DNA of 46,872 bases from Phoronis australis (taxonomy: Eukaryota; Phoronida; Phoronidae): the NCBI GenBank assembly GCA_002633005.1, contig NMRA01000633.1, positions 97,067-143,938 of the forward strand, written 5' to 3'. The notes beneath the pieces are model-generated. The model made no database searches, was not told the origin of the DNA, and saw only the letters and a program-made list of their open reading frames with translations. The position numbers and the translations under genes were made by a program. Of this stretch, positions 1 to 10,946 are shown in pieces. Numbering within the stretch: the stretch's first letter is position 1; the number at the start of each line of letters is the position of its first letter.

Positions 1-1164
1 AAAAAACTGTTGATAAAGACTTTTATGTTTAAATTTACGAAAACAGCCAAAAAGCTTACCAAACAGGTATTACAGATATTACAGATATTGGTTGAACGAT
101 GAGTGCACTGTTTTTGGTCATCTCAAGTCAAATTCTGTTATAAAGTTTATTATATCAACTTCACTAGCTTTATATTCTGTACAATGAGTCATCAAAGCTG
201 CAGTTACCAACAAAAGAAAAATGCACAGATGATGTGTGGTTTATATTTTGGCAACAGGTGTCACTGCTGCTCCATTTTAGACGCACATACAAAAGCATGA
301 AACGGGCGAAAACTCAAACATTTTAAATGGGGATATTCTTGCGGCACATCATATTATTAAAATAATGACATTTATTTCGCTTTTGGTGTTTTCAAAAAAA
401 GATGAAGTAGATGAAACTACAGCTCTGAAACACCAGTTTGGAGTTGAGCAAGGTCCGTGTCCCTATATAAAGTACAGAATTGCGGTGGCACATGAGTCTA
501 CTGAAAGCAGACACTCTGGCAACCAAACAGGTGCTAATGATTGACAGGTCTACCAAATGCTTTGAAAATAGTTTGAACATTGCAACATTTGAAATACATT
601 GTATATTTCTTTCTGAGTTGAAAGGGCCAACTTCTCTCTTTGATTAACTGGGAGTCTTAGTAATCTTACAATGTGGGTGTCCAAACTGGAGAAATTCTGA
701 TTGACAGGGTGTCCAAATGATACATTGGGCGTCCTTGCCGGAGTGTCCACATTAGTGCTAGGTGGCAGGACGTACGCTGCATGAAGGCCTGTAATTCCGT
801 AGACAGACTTTCTACTTTGCTGAAGGGAGGCTCAATTTTTTAACAGTTTTGTACGGTGCATGACAAAATTTCTGAGGAAGGAAAAGAAACCTAATGGGAT
901 AGGTGTCCTTAACTCAAGGTAGAGGGTACAAGTCCTACTGGGGATCCCTGCTAGACCCTTGGGTCAGATCTCTAGCTCCTCAAGCTTGTCTGGTACAACG
1001 TGTACCAGGTCACATGCAATTATTTTTTTAACACTTCGAGTTTATTATGCAGACAACCTTGGTACTTCAAGAGAGATTAAACATTTAATAATTAGTTCTG
1101 CAGAGCACATGACAAAATTTCTGACTTAAGTAGGACTGTAGTCATTCAGACATAACTGTTTTAC
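1..1164. other. Intronic sequence, no exon recognised
   Basis: This is downstream (3') of the last visible RBMS exon on the minus strand. No exon for the end of RRM2 or the C-terminus was found. A 16-base segment atgacaaaatttctga occurs twice, near 859 and 1109. A short inverted repeat TGGTACA-ACG-TGTACCA lies near 990-1006. Nothing else stands out. Confidence 0.5.
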
Positions 1165-1384
1165 CTGGAAGGAACTTGGTGTTCCACTGGTCAATAATCT
1201 TCTGACACATTTCCTTTGTCTCCATACGACAGAAGCCAACACCGCGTGTCTTCCCACTGTGATCACGGAGGATGCGTGTGGATATGACAGAACCAAATGG
1301 AATAAACATCTGCTCCAAGTAGCGGTCGTCCACGTACTCGGGAAGGTTGGCGACATATATGTTAGTTGGGTCTTGTTCTTGTTG
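1165..1384 (-). CDS. RBMS-like protein, exon 5: RRM2
   Basis: The acceptor is CTATGTAG|CAA and the donor is CCAG|GTAAAAC; the exon is 220 bp, phase 0 in and phase 1 out. It encodes QQEQDPTNIYVANLPEY (QQEQDPTN is the invariant inter-RRM linker; IYVANL is RNP2), a helix-1 region LEQMFIPFG, the conserved VISTRILRD, RGVGFCRM (RNP1) and helix 2 through ...KFLPG. Human RBMS1 has VISTRILRD and RGVGFARM at the same places. The Cys in the RNP1 here is a small deviation from Ala in human and fly. The final glycine codon is completed by an exon that should lie left of the window. In 1-1164 I see no exon resembling the conserved LLCKFADGG end of RRM2. Confidence 0.97.
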
Positions 1385-1522
1385 CTACATAGAGAAATAT
1401 TGAACATGTGAAAGAAGCAACATGAAGCAGGGGAATTAAATCTACAAACATTTTCACGGCATTCCAGCATCTATTTCATTTTTTATCAACATTTTCTCCC
1501 TTTAAACATAGACTGTGAACCA

Positions 1523-1730
1523 GATACAGGGTAAAACAAAACCATCATGATACAGGGTAGAACAAAACCATCATGATACAGGGTAAAACAAAACCATCAT
1601 GATACAGGGTAAAACAAAACCATCATGATACAGGGTAGAACAAAACCATCATGATACAGGGTAGAACAAAACCATCATGATACAAGGTAGAACAAAACCA
1701 TCATGATACAGGGTAGAACAAAACCATCAT
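1523..1730. repeat. 26-bp minisatellite, 8 copies
   Basis: Eight head-to-tail copies of a 26-bp unit, starting gatacagggtagaacaaaac, differ only at an A/G site (gtaaaac versus gtagaac) and one ggg/agg change. The array lies in the intron between the RRM1 and RRM2 exons, and the near identity suggests recent expansion. Confidence 0.97.
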
Positions 1731-2162
1731 GATACTAAGAAACAACAACTAAATCGAAAGTTGTTACAGAACTGAGGATTCTTCGATTTGCAACTAACAT
1801 CAATTGTATCAAATGCTTTGCTTAAATCTAAAAAACGATGCACTTAATTTTGGCTCTAAGGGCTACACCCTGCTATGATCAAATATTGCCAATATTATGA
1901 AGGTTATGTAGGACCTTCTCTGTGTAGCCCATTATCTGCAAAACCATAGATTGTATCTGAGTAAAAGTACAGTATATATTGTTTTAAGTAGAAACCCTGC
2001 ACAATTTGGTCTTTGACTTTTTAAGAATCTGTCACGTGATCAAGCCTTTTTAGGAAACACCGATACAAAAATTTACGGTACAACAATAACAAAACAAAGC
2101 AATCCATGAGATGGCAAAGTTGGGTTTCCTATAAATATGCTCAAGATGCATTCTAAAAAAAT

Positions 2163-3480
2163 ACAAGAGCAATGTGGAGCGTTGAAAAGTGCCCAAGAAT
2201 GCACCGCAAACGGAGTGAATCTACGATTGTTTATTTGTTTCGTAAAAGAGCCACTAGAGGGCGAAAAAATGTCTATTACATCAGAAAATGGGAACATGCC
2301 ATCGCTTCTTTAATAGAAAGCTATTTACCAAATTTCATAAAAATCTGTCAAGGAACTTCAGAGGAACAAAGGAAAACAGAAAAAATGAAGGTCCCACTAC
2401 GGGACACAGCCTTCATTGGATCAACCTGAAAGACGTCGTCATCTGTTGTTAGCTTCATATAAATAGCATAAATGAATTTAATAAAGATCCTGCAGTGAGT
2501 TTAGGAGATGCAGCTATGAGTGCAAAACAAAACAAAACTACCACTACGAGGCGCTACAGTAGTCGCATTCCTTATTGTCAACCGTCCTCTTCACACTTAG
2601 AACACATACGCCAATTTTAAAAGTCATCCTCAGAATGGTTTGGTTGATCGAGGGGTGGACGCCAAAAAACAAGACTTAAAAACAGGAAAAATGGCCGATA
2701 GGTGGCGCAAAGTACCTCGATTCCATCCGAAAGCAGGAGGATAGCATCATCTCACCAGCAAATGCCTATATTCCAAACTTTCTGATAATTCGTTGAGGAC
2801 CTTTGAAAATACAGAGGTAAGACTAAAAAATGAAATTGCCACTAGGGGGCACACTGGTACTCAGATCCATCCAAAATTTGTTGTCATCCATTGTCAACAT
2901 CACACAAATACACTTGCAGAATTTAGTAAAGATCCTGCTAATAGTTTAGGAGATACAGCCATGGGCGCAAAAAGAGACAAAACTGCCACTAGGAGGCGCC
3001 ACAGTAGTCAAAATCGTCGGAAAATCATCGTCAATTGTCCTCTTCATAATAAAAACATACATGCCAATTTCCAAAATCATTCTTAGAGCGGTTTTGTTGA
3101 TAGAGGGGTGGACGCCAAAAAAACAGACTCGAAAATAGCAAAAATGTCCACTAGGTGGCACAAACTATGTCGAATTCATCTGAAAACAGGCGGATAGCGT
3201 CATCTCACTAATAGATGCCTGTATGCCATATTTTATGAAAATACGCTGAGGACCTTTGAAAATATAGAGGTAAGCGTAAAAAACTAAAATTGCCACTAGG
3301 GGGCACACCAGTATCGCTCCTGCCGCCCATCCATGATAGGAACATATGTGCATAATTTCATGAACATACGTTATAGGGTTTTGGAGATAGAGCAGCGGAC
3401 GTCGGATGCCGGACGGACAGATGCCGAACGGACGGAGATGACGGCATAATGCGTCCACATATAAATACGTGGGCGCATAA
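2163..3480 (+). repeat. CTCF-motif tandem repeat family, block 1
   Basis: The block starts at the family's recurring head (caagagcaatgtgg) and ends in a short CGGACG-rich tract near 3400-3440. It consists of diverged subunits, each carrying a motif of the form CCACTAGGGGGC. Motifs or their decayed versions start at 2251, ~2393, 2541, ~2694, 2839, 2986, 3148 and 3293, so the spacing is 142-162 bp. Subunits recur in threes: the 2541 and 2986 subunits share aggaggcg/gaggcgc plus cacagtagtc, ~2694 and 3148 share aggtggc, and 2839 and 3293 share agggggcacac. This gives a ~450-bp higher-order unit. The block lies in the intron between exons 5 and 4. No convincing protein is encoded. Confidence 0.85.
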
Positions 3481-3683
3481 AAATGTCATGTTACCGTAGT
3501 CTTGTTGAAGTTTTTGAGATTTTTCATAGCATTTCATACATAAGTGCAACATTTTAAAAACAATTCTGAAAGTTTCATGCGAATGCAATTTGCCATTCGG
3601 AAGATATGAAGTTCCAAAGTTGGTCAAAATTGGTCAGTTTTCTATGGTCCTACATAACCTTTAATGCCTTTTCAGACACTCAC

Positions 3684-3775
3684 TTTAGCCATCTGTGCCT
3701 GTACCCCTTGAGACTGTAGTGCATGCACTGCTCTTTCTGCAGCCTGAGGGCTCTCAAAGTCAACAAATCCATAAC
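3684..3775 (-). CDS. RBMS-like protein, exon 4: RRM1 RNP1 and C-terminal half
   Basis: This 92-bp exon has acceptor GCTGCAG|GT and donor AAA|GTGAGT, phase 1 in and phase 0 out. With the split glycine it encodes [20 protein letters not shown] followed by [19 protein letters not shown] is the RNP1 octamer that stacks on RNA or ssDNA bases. GVQAQMAK is a signature shared exactly with human RBMS proteins and Drosophila shep and marks the end of RRM1. The residues between these motifs vary between family members (AAAQKAVSALKA in human), as they do here. Confidence 0.97.
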
Positions 3776-4595
3776 CTGCAGCAAACACAAAGGTTGTCTT
3801 AACACAACTATTCTAATGCCATCATCATCTTATAAATTGCTACTTTAAGCAATTACACCAATTAACATACATCCTATAGTTTAAGTTATACAGTCCAAGT
3901 GCCTTGCTACAATCTGTGATAGTTAGTCACATCTACGGCAACTTGCACCAGCGAATATTGGTCAATGTTTGTTGGAAATTAGTTGTAGCTCCATCCTGCC
4001 CTGTTTATCTTGCTAATAAAATCAAAATTGGGCATTTTACTCTAAGATAACAGTATCATATTATTGCTTACATTGATAGAATTCCATGTAACATTTTGCA
4101 AAGAAAATAGAATCCCATCAAGGCGGGGAATACTACGAGACTGGTTTTATGAGAGTAAAAAGAAAAAATCCATATTAGCTTTTTTTATTTTTTAGCCACC
4201 TGAAAAGGCCAAAATGAAGCTTGAACATCGATTATTCACAAAATTACTTCACAGTAGTTTTTCATAAAAACCCACTCAGCCCAAATTAGGTCAAGCAGCA
4301 ATCACCCTCTTCAAACTGAAATTAACAAAGTCAGCACTGATGAAACACCCTGTTGAAGACATGAATCAGCTCCAATCAAATCATGATTTTTGTTGTGTGT
4401 AGTTAGGAATTCTAAGTCCATGGATTGAGAAACAAAACTAAGAGTTCCACCAAAACACAAAACCAGGTCAATGGTTTATCGTGTTGCATGGGGCTTCAAT
4501 GTTCTATGAAGTACAGTTGTCATTCAAAGCGAATAGGAATCGATTTTTGTTGTGTTTGATCTTTTGGTGTATTTAAGCTGATAATGATGCTGAAA

Positions 4596-4824
4596 CTGAC
4601 CCACACTGCTGGGTCTCTGTGGGCACACTTTCCCACACTGTCGGCATTCCGTGGGTACACTGACCCACACTGCTGGGACTCTGTGAGCACACTAACCCAC
4701 ACTGCCGGGCTCTGTGGGCACTCACCCACACTGCCAGGGCTCTGTGGGCACACTCACCCACACTGCTGGGGTTCTGTGAGCATACTGACCCACACTCCCA
4801 GGGCTATGTGGGCACACTTACCCA
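4596..4824. repeat. ~30-34-bp minisatellite, 7 diverged copies
   Basis: About seven imperfect units built on cccacactgctgggnctctg followed by tgggcacact run head to tail in the intron between RBMS exons 3 and 4. Unit length varies by a few bases and several substitutions separate the copies, so the array is older than the 26-bp array at 1523. It produces spurious open frames on both strands. Confidence 0.95.
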
Positions 4825-4944
4825 TCACAGTTATTTTCTAAGCGGAAAGCCAGCAACATGATACCATGGATAATGAGATAATAGCAAATAGACTATTACA
4901 CATCATATCCACAGTAAATAGACTGTTACACATCATATCCATAC

Positions 4945-5003
4945 CTTTGCATTTGTTTGTCGCCTGGTCAATTATTGCTTTTGTTGATGTTATCTTGCCA
5001 TAC
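4945..5003 (-). CDS. RBMS-like protein, exon 3: RRM1 middle
   Basis: This 59-bp exon has acceptor TTTACAG|G and donor AAAG|GTATGG, phase 2 in and phase 1 out. Joined to its neighbours it reads QYGKITSTKAIIDQATNKCKG, the helix-1/strand-2/strand-3 part of RRM1. The human family has [21 protein letters not shown] in the same place. The junction codon CAG (Q) is split across the preceding intron and GGT (G) across the following one, and both restore the expected residues. The intron therefore falls just before the YGFVDF part of RNP1. Confidence 0.97.
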
Positions 5004-5079
5004 CTGTAAACATAGACATACATTAAATACCACCAAAATGAGTACAAAACATGGAGTTGCATTTTAATACATTACAAAA

Positions 5080-6105
5080 ACAATGCAGAGCATTGAAATG
5101 TGCCCACAACTGCACCGAAAACTGTGTGCTTCTTAGGGGTGTTTATTAGTGTCATAAAAATTCCTATTAGCCAGCACAAGATACATTACCTATCCATAAA
5201 TTGGAAGATGTCGTCGTCTCTCAAAACTATTTGCCAAAATTCATGAACATCTGTCTAAAAACAAAAGGCAAATGCAAAAAATTGCCATTAGGAACCACAG
5301 CGGTAGTCAAATCCATCCAATCTGCTGTCAAGTTAACAGGAATGCAACTGCAAAGTTTCAAAAACATCTTGCAAGGGGTTTAGACGATACAGCCGTAGTA
5401 TCCAAAGTATCTAGACCCGCTTTTGTCAGTAGGAACACACCAGCCAGTTTTCATAACGATTCTCTGCGCAGTTTGGCAGATATAGAAGCTGACAGCAAAA
5501 AACAGGCTCAAACATAATTTAAAATTGCCACTAGTTGGTGCATTCATCACAAAAATAAAGGTGCTGTCACCTTCATAACACAAACTTGCTTGCCAAATTT
5601 CATGAAAAAGTATCGAGGAAGTTACAGTGGCAAACGTATAAAATAAAATTGCCACAAGGAACCACAACTGAATATGGACTGGTCTGAAACTGGCCGTCAT
5701 CTGTTGCCATATATGGACTGGTCTGGAACTGGCCGTCATCTGTTGCCATATATGGACTGGTCTGAAACTGGCCGTCATCTGTCACCATCTCCATAGGAAT
5801 ACAAGTGCCAAACTTCACCTCCAGAGTAGTCGAACACATTCGAAAATCAACGTCTGTCCTTCAAGTGGTTTAGTGGATGGAGGGTGACTGGAATTTTTAA
5901 AATGCCCACCAGGTAGTGCTGTGTAAGTCAAATCCGTTCGAAAATGAGAAGGCGTTGTTGTCGTGTCCTTATTAGAAACCTATCTGCATAATGTCATGAT
6001 AATAAAAACAGCCACTGTACGTTGAATCTATCTGGAAACGGGAACATGTCATACTCGCTTTAATAAACCTATTAATTAAATTTCATAAAAATCATCATTT
6101 GGACT
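5080..6105 (+). repeat. CTCF-motif tandem repeat family, block 2 (decayed)
   Basis: This block has the same head as block 1 (gagcattgaaatgtgccc, then gcaccg) and the same recurring phrases: gccaaaatt/ttcatgaa, gatacagc and aaaattgccacta. Motif remnants at about 5285, 5528, 5652 and 5906 are all degenerate (CCATTAGGAAC, CCACTAGTTGG, CCACAAGGAAC, CCACCAGGTAG). It fills the intron between exons 2 and 3. Confidence 0.8.
5672..5788. repeat. 39-bp tandem repeat, 3 copies
   Basis: Three units starting atatggactggtctgaaact begin at 5672, 5711 and 5750. They differ by one or two bases except at the end of the third. The array is a local expansion of part of one CTCF-motif family subunit (ctggccgtcatctgttgcc also matches block 5 near 38420). 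Confidence 0.95.
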
Positions 6106-6150
6106 CTCAGTTTTGTAATCGTGTATAAACTGGAGTGTGATGGTACTCAC

Positions 6151-6311
6151 TGATTACACAGATTGATCAGGTCATTATCTGTTGTGTTGGGGGTCAATCC
6201 ACGGATATACAGGTTGGTCTTACTCAGAGACTCGCCTGAACCTGACCAACTTTGGGTGCCACTTGACTGGCTTCCTGGACTTGGTGCTGGCATGGCTCTT
6301 GGTGAATACGC
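6151..6311 (-). CDS. RBMS-like protein, exon 2: linker and start of RRM1
   Basis: The acceptor is CATTATAG|GCG and the donor is CA|GTGAGTACC; the exon is 161 bp, phase 0 in and phase 2 out. It encodes an S/P/G-rich linker ([18 protein letters not shown]...) and then [18 protein letters not shown], the beginning of RRM1. LYIRGL is the RNP2 motif, and [10 protein letters not shown] is nearly invariant in human RBMS1-3 and Drosophila shep. The exon ends in ...DLINLCNQ, where human RBMS has DLVKLCQP. An internal ATG (MPAPSPG) could serve as the start for transcripts from a downstream promoter. The exon sits between transposon-rich DNA on the right and a CTCF-motif repeat block in the intron on its left. 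Confidence 0.96.
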
Positions 6312-7318
6312 CTATAATGATACAGCACAAGTCTAGTCAAGACCAAACAGATCAACTAATACAATATAATATGACAAGAAGAAACAATACTACTTCGGAT
6401 ACAAAATATTTTGAGTAGTTCTAGCAAAATTAAGTGAAATAATAAAACTGAGTTAGAAATTGGAGAGAAACAAAGTATGATGGCAAGAGAAGATGGAAGT
6501 TCTAATGTCCATCAATGGTGTCCAGAGATAAACATGTTGGAGAAACAACTGAGATGCCTTTAAACCCTTTGATGGCACTGTTCACAGCAGACAGCCTCTC
6601 TACATATGCAAACTATTTTGAATCCCTTTCCAACTTAGTTAGATTCATACTAAAAATGGCCTGTCAATTCAATGACACTGCCAATTGTCAAATTTCACAG
6701 AAACACTATCAGGGAGAGCAAACCTACAAGTCACATTGATAATGACTTAACAGAATACACTTACAATACTCAGCCATCAACACACACACACACACACACA
6801 CGATACAAGCAGATGAAAAATTTTTGGACATGACCGATTTCCGTTTTATTGTGAAACCTCATCAATATTTTGTACAAAAATTGCCAGAGATTTCCCTTTT
6901 TATTTTCAAACATTTCCAATACTGTTCATGCCACATTTGCCTGCTATAGTAGAGAACTTGACAAAAGTAAAGCGTTACTTTGCATGCCCTCATGAAATTT
7001 AAACAGCCAAGTTAGGACGCATTTTCAGCATTTAAACGCCCAAGTAAGAAAGTGAGCACAGATGTCCCTGTTAACTTTTAACTGGTTTGCATCATCTCTA
7101 GAAGATAATTGGCCTGTCCAGAATACTTAAGTTTCTTTAGATTTGGTAAAAGATACAAACAGAACCATGTCTCCACAGCCATTTGACTTGAGGGTATAAA
7201 AATACATCATAGCAGATTATAGGTCATAGATGCCCTGAGAAATTAAGTAAGGCAGTTTCTAACAGGGTGACAGCTAACGACACCTTGTGGTAGTTAAGTG
7301 TAGCACCAGAAGCACAGT
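6312..7318. other. Intron 1 sequence without recognised features
   Basis: Apart from the (CA)n tract, this stretch between RBMS exon 2 and the hAT-like element holds no exon, repeat copy or ORF that I can support. Confidence 0.5.
6780..6801. repeat. (CA)n microsatellite
   Basis: An uninterrupted (AC)n run of about 21 bases in intron 1. Confidence 0.97.
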
Positions 7319-7323
7319 AATAT

Positions 7324-9687
7324 CAGGGCTCGACGCTATTAAAATCGGCAGGTCGCATTTTGCGACCTAGCTAAAATCTCAGGTCGCATTTTCAAAATCC
7401 AGCTCGCATTCGTAAATGCCAGGTCGCAAAATTTTCCCGCCATTTTTATGCGCCAAAATAGATTTTTTAGATCATCGAGAAAATGTTTAGATTATGCTCT
7501 TACCTGCAGCGTTAAATACTCACAATTTTCGGATCTCAAAACTGACTTCATTCATGCAGGTACGGCCTTACTGTTATTCACGACCGCCATTGAAAGACTC
7601 TAGAGCGCAAGGCAAGTTGCCGATGTGAAAGTTGAATCAGTGCTCTCTGACTTGTGCATTCGAGTAGCTAAATTTGCGATGTGAAAAGGGGAGAAAATGC
7701 CCGTTGAAAAAGTATCCCGGATTTTGTTAGATCTGGCCTGCTACTGGCTGTCATCAAAGTCGTTAAAGATTCAAACTAACTTGGGTAATGGCGAGTTTGC
7801 TCTTCAATACCTTCCAAGTACGAAACAAATAGGTCAGTCACAAAACGACACGCATGTCACTAGTGTTAACTTTCTTTCCGAGGTATAAAACAAAGCCGGG
7901 ATTTGGTTTTTACACATTGTGAAATGACGCTTTTGAAAACTGAAGTTGTGTAAAATGAAAGTGACACACCATACAAGCTGCGTGTCAATTTTAAACCACA
8001 CGCGGTCGTTTGTAGTGCGCTATGATGGGCGCTAGCTTGAACTGTAGGCGCTTAATTGGAAATTCTCAAAATTTAAGGGGGACTTTTAATACATCAGTGA
8101 GCGCTTATTATGAAACACTTTAAAGGTAGGGAGTAGGCTTGTGAGTAAGCATAGTCGTTAACCTCAGTGTTTGCGGTAATAAGATATTAAAACGCTGTAA
8201 TGGTAAGAAACGTTACAATAATACGATTTTGCGAGACAAACTTCATCTAGTAGGAGTGACTTTCTGGATATCGTTACCACCTACATTGTACATTGTACCC
8301 TTTTTAGCCACCTCCATTGTACCCTTTTTAGCCACCTCCATTGTACCCTTTTTAGCCACCTACATTGTACCCTTTTTAGCCACCTACATTGTACCCTTTT
8401 TAGCCACCTACATTGTACCCTTTTTAGCCACCTACATTGTACCCTTTTTAGCCACCTACATTGTACCCTTTTTAGCCACCCGGAATGATTTTGTTTTTAA
8501 ATGCCCGCTTCAGCCGTAACAAGGTTGTTTCTATAGGAGTCTGAACATTTTACGGCGACGGTGGTTCGGGGAGCGAGAAGTTGCCGCGAGGGAGGGGGTG
8601 TATAAAGAGAAAAATGAAAAGTTCACTAACTTGAACCACAATTTCGCATCTAGTGCCAGTTTAGTTGCAATAGCTGGCTACGGGCATAGAATACAGGGTT
8701 TACAGAACATCGACCTCGGGAAACATCGTAACAGGAAAACGTCAGTTATGGGTTATATCGGTCCCGGGACATCGGGTCTTTTATAATCGCTGGAAATCTG
8801 AGTTCAATTTCAAATAAACCAGAGCCAAACCGGTATACTCTTTCATTTAGGACTGTCGCTGTTCTTTGAAGTGGTGCGCACGCATGAGTTCACGCACTTG
8901 AATCGCTGGAGTAGGCCTACACTTTACGTTGGCAACAACGTGTGAAAGACAAATCATATTTCGCGCACGTAGCCACAGAAACAAGTAAAGGGTTTGAGAA
9001 TTTCTTGGCAACTGAAAGTAAAGACGTGACCGTCGTTTGGCGATTAATAGGGTTGTCATTTTCACTTTGGCCGTCTTAATACGATAAAAAGGAGAAGCAC
9101 ATCTCAGTCTAAGTCACGATTGTCTGCCGGGACCGCTTGCGCGCTAACGGTGCCGCAGTGCGATATCAGGGATATTGTCGTGGATATTTGGTACATGTAA
9201 TAAGGACATCTTATGTGAAAAATAAACATTTTTGTCCACCACAAAGTTTGGTAAGTTGATCGCTTAAGAATTAATAGAAACACCGTTGTTTTGTGAAGTT
9301 TTATCACGTGTTAAGCAGTGGCCCGAAACTTTCTTCGGCGAATCCGGGAATTTACAAAAGTGGCCGAAAGTGTTAGCCAATGAAACGCGTCAAAGATCGA
9401 TTCTGTATATCCCATGTTCACGCGACATGCTTACAAGTCAACGGGAGGGCTGTTCTCGGTTAGTGTTCTTTTGAACTTGGATTTGGCAACAACCAAATAA
9501 CGGTCGGATTAACAAGAGCTGCTTTGTATTTGCCAGGTATCTGTTGAGAAGTGTAAAAACTCAGCTCGCATTCGTTGGAAATTCCAGGTCGCATTTTGCG
9601 ACTTGATACGAGCTGACCAAAATCTCAGCTCGCATTTCCAAATTTCAGGTCGCAAATGCGACCTGCAGCTCGTTATGTCGAGCCCTG
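7324..9687. mobile_element. hAT-like non-autonomous DNA transposon, 2364 bp
   Basis: Both ends carry the perfect terminal inverted repeat CAGGGCTCGAC. A 5-bp direct repeat AATAT flanks the element (7319-7323 and 9688-9692), consistent with a target-site duplication. The CAGGG terminus is typical of hAT elements, although most hATs duplicate 8 bp, so the assignment is tentative. Both subterminal regions carry copies of the palindrome GGTCGCATTTTGCGACC or a variant (7351-7367, ~9588-9605, 9648-9663) plus the related phrases ctcgcattc and ccaggtcgc. These are plausible transposase-binding repeats. No transposase ORF is visible; a 63-residue frame at 7697-7888 has no recognisable motif. The internal part from about 8480 to 9540 is homologous to the core of the K elements. 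Confidence 0.85.
8292..8483. repeat. 24-bp minisatellite inside the hAT-like element, 8 copies
   Basis: Eight copies of a 24-bp unit, cattgtaccctttttagcca plus cctm, lie head to tail. The length is a multiple of three, so the plus strand stays open and would encode repeated IVPFLATY. I consider this incidental: the K elements have one related unit (ccttttttagccatcc at 18550) in non-coding DNA, so the array is an expansion of pre-existing transposon sequence. Confidence 0.95.
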
Positions 9688-9928
9688 AATATTGATATCA
9701 ACAGGACATACGGTAGACTGCTCCATTAACTGCACATACCGTAAACAGCTCCATCACGTTTTTACCTCAGAGGTGTCACACATGTTAGAAAGGGTGTGGT
9801 GAGATTAAACAACACCTGACCACAAAACAACAGATATCAGTGTATTTCTTTCGACTTAAACTTTAGTGTGAATATTTTAACAGATATAAATCCAACTATC
9901 ACCTACACCCGCACATGGACATCTAATC

Positions 9929-10180
9929 CAAGTTTGTTTGAGTAAAACACAACAGTCACAAGGTGTCACCACAGTACAATGACCTAACCTTCAAGTTTGT
10001 TTGAGTAAAACACAACAGCCACAAGGTGTCACCACAGTACAATGACCTAACCTCCAAGTTTGGTGGAGTAAAACAGAACAGTCACAAGGTGTCACCACAG
10101 TACAATGACCTAACCTCCAAGTTTGGTAGAGTAAAACACAACAGTCACAAGGTGTCACCACAGTACACTGACCTAATCTC
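9929..10180. repeat. 63-bp minisatellite, 4 copies
   Basis: Units start at 9929, 9992, 10055 and 10118, each beginning caagtttg and containing cacaaggtgtcaccacagta and aatgacctaacc. Each unit includes one TGACCT, a nuclear-receptor half-site sequence, but nothing else supports a regulatory role. The 63-bp length keeps a short plus-strand frame open, which I regard as incidental. Confidence 0.95.
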
Positions 10181-10946
10181 TACCGATGAACACCTGCGCT
10201 ACTTTACCTATTGAGCACACAACACGACGGACAACTGAAATTTTATTTTTTCAAACTTCTCAACAAACAGCAAACTTAAGAAAATCGTAGTCTATTATTA
10301 ACTTGTCTTCAAATAATTTCATCTGGTTGGTGACTAACAATAGACACGGGACAATTTATTTTTCCATCCAAAAAGTTTTAAAAATACCTGCTGAAATTTT
10401 CAACACCTGCCTTTCCTTGTGTCTTCATCAGTGCAAGGAGAAAAATAATTTTAAATAAAAGATAAGAGAGCCGATCCACATCAGAAAAGGGAGGTCACCT
10501 ATGAACCGTGATGGAGGTGGATGTAAACTTGGTGCAACATACAACATCCTGTGTACAGCGCCACCTGGTATGCACCTTAGAAAATATCATGGACGGCAGA
10601 TGACGAAAATTTCTGCAGGTACTTTTAACGTTTTTTGGATGGAAAAAATGAATTTTCCTGTGTCTATCATAATTAGCTTGGATTGAACAGGATAGATTCC
10701 ATAAAACAACATTTCGTGAAGTTCCCATTCGCTGCAAAAAAGTAACCAGCCTTTGAAAACTATACAGTTTTGACAATTACTTTCATGCAAAACAAATGAA
10801 GAATTGTGATAGCCCCACACAGTACCATAAAAAGGCCAGGAAATAACAGGCAACATTAGCAGCTAAATGGTGACGTCTGGGTCAATGTTCCCTACATGAG
10901 TATTTTTGATCATGTCATGAGATGAACACTAAGTCTAATTGCCAGT

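Noticed and set aside
2793-3086. 97-residue frame in CTCF-motif block 1
   Set aside because: It reads across two repeat subunits; the homologous subunits elsewhere do not keep the frame.
5380-5839. Minus-strand frames with repeated DDGQFQTSPYMA-like units
   Set aside because: They arise from three 39-bp tandem copies within a decayed repeat block, with no start context or homology.
8229-8519. Repetitive 96-residue open frame with IVPFLATY repeats
   Set aside because: It is a 24-bp minisatellite inside a DNA transposon. The unit length is a multiple of three, so the frame stays open by arithmetic, and related non-expanded sequence in K elements is non-coding.
9929-10180. Array of nuclear-receptor half-sites (TGACCT every 63 bp) as an enhancer
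   Set aside because: The spacing is only the minisatellite period and single half-sites are common; nothing else supports regulation.
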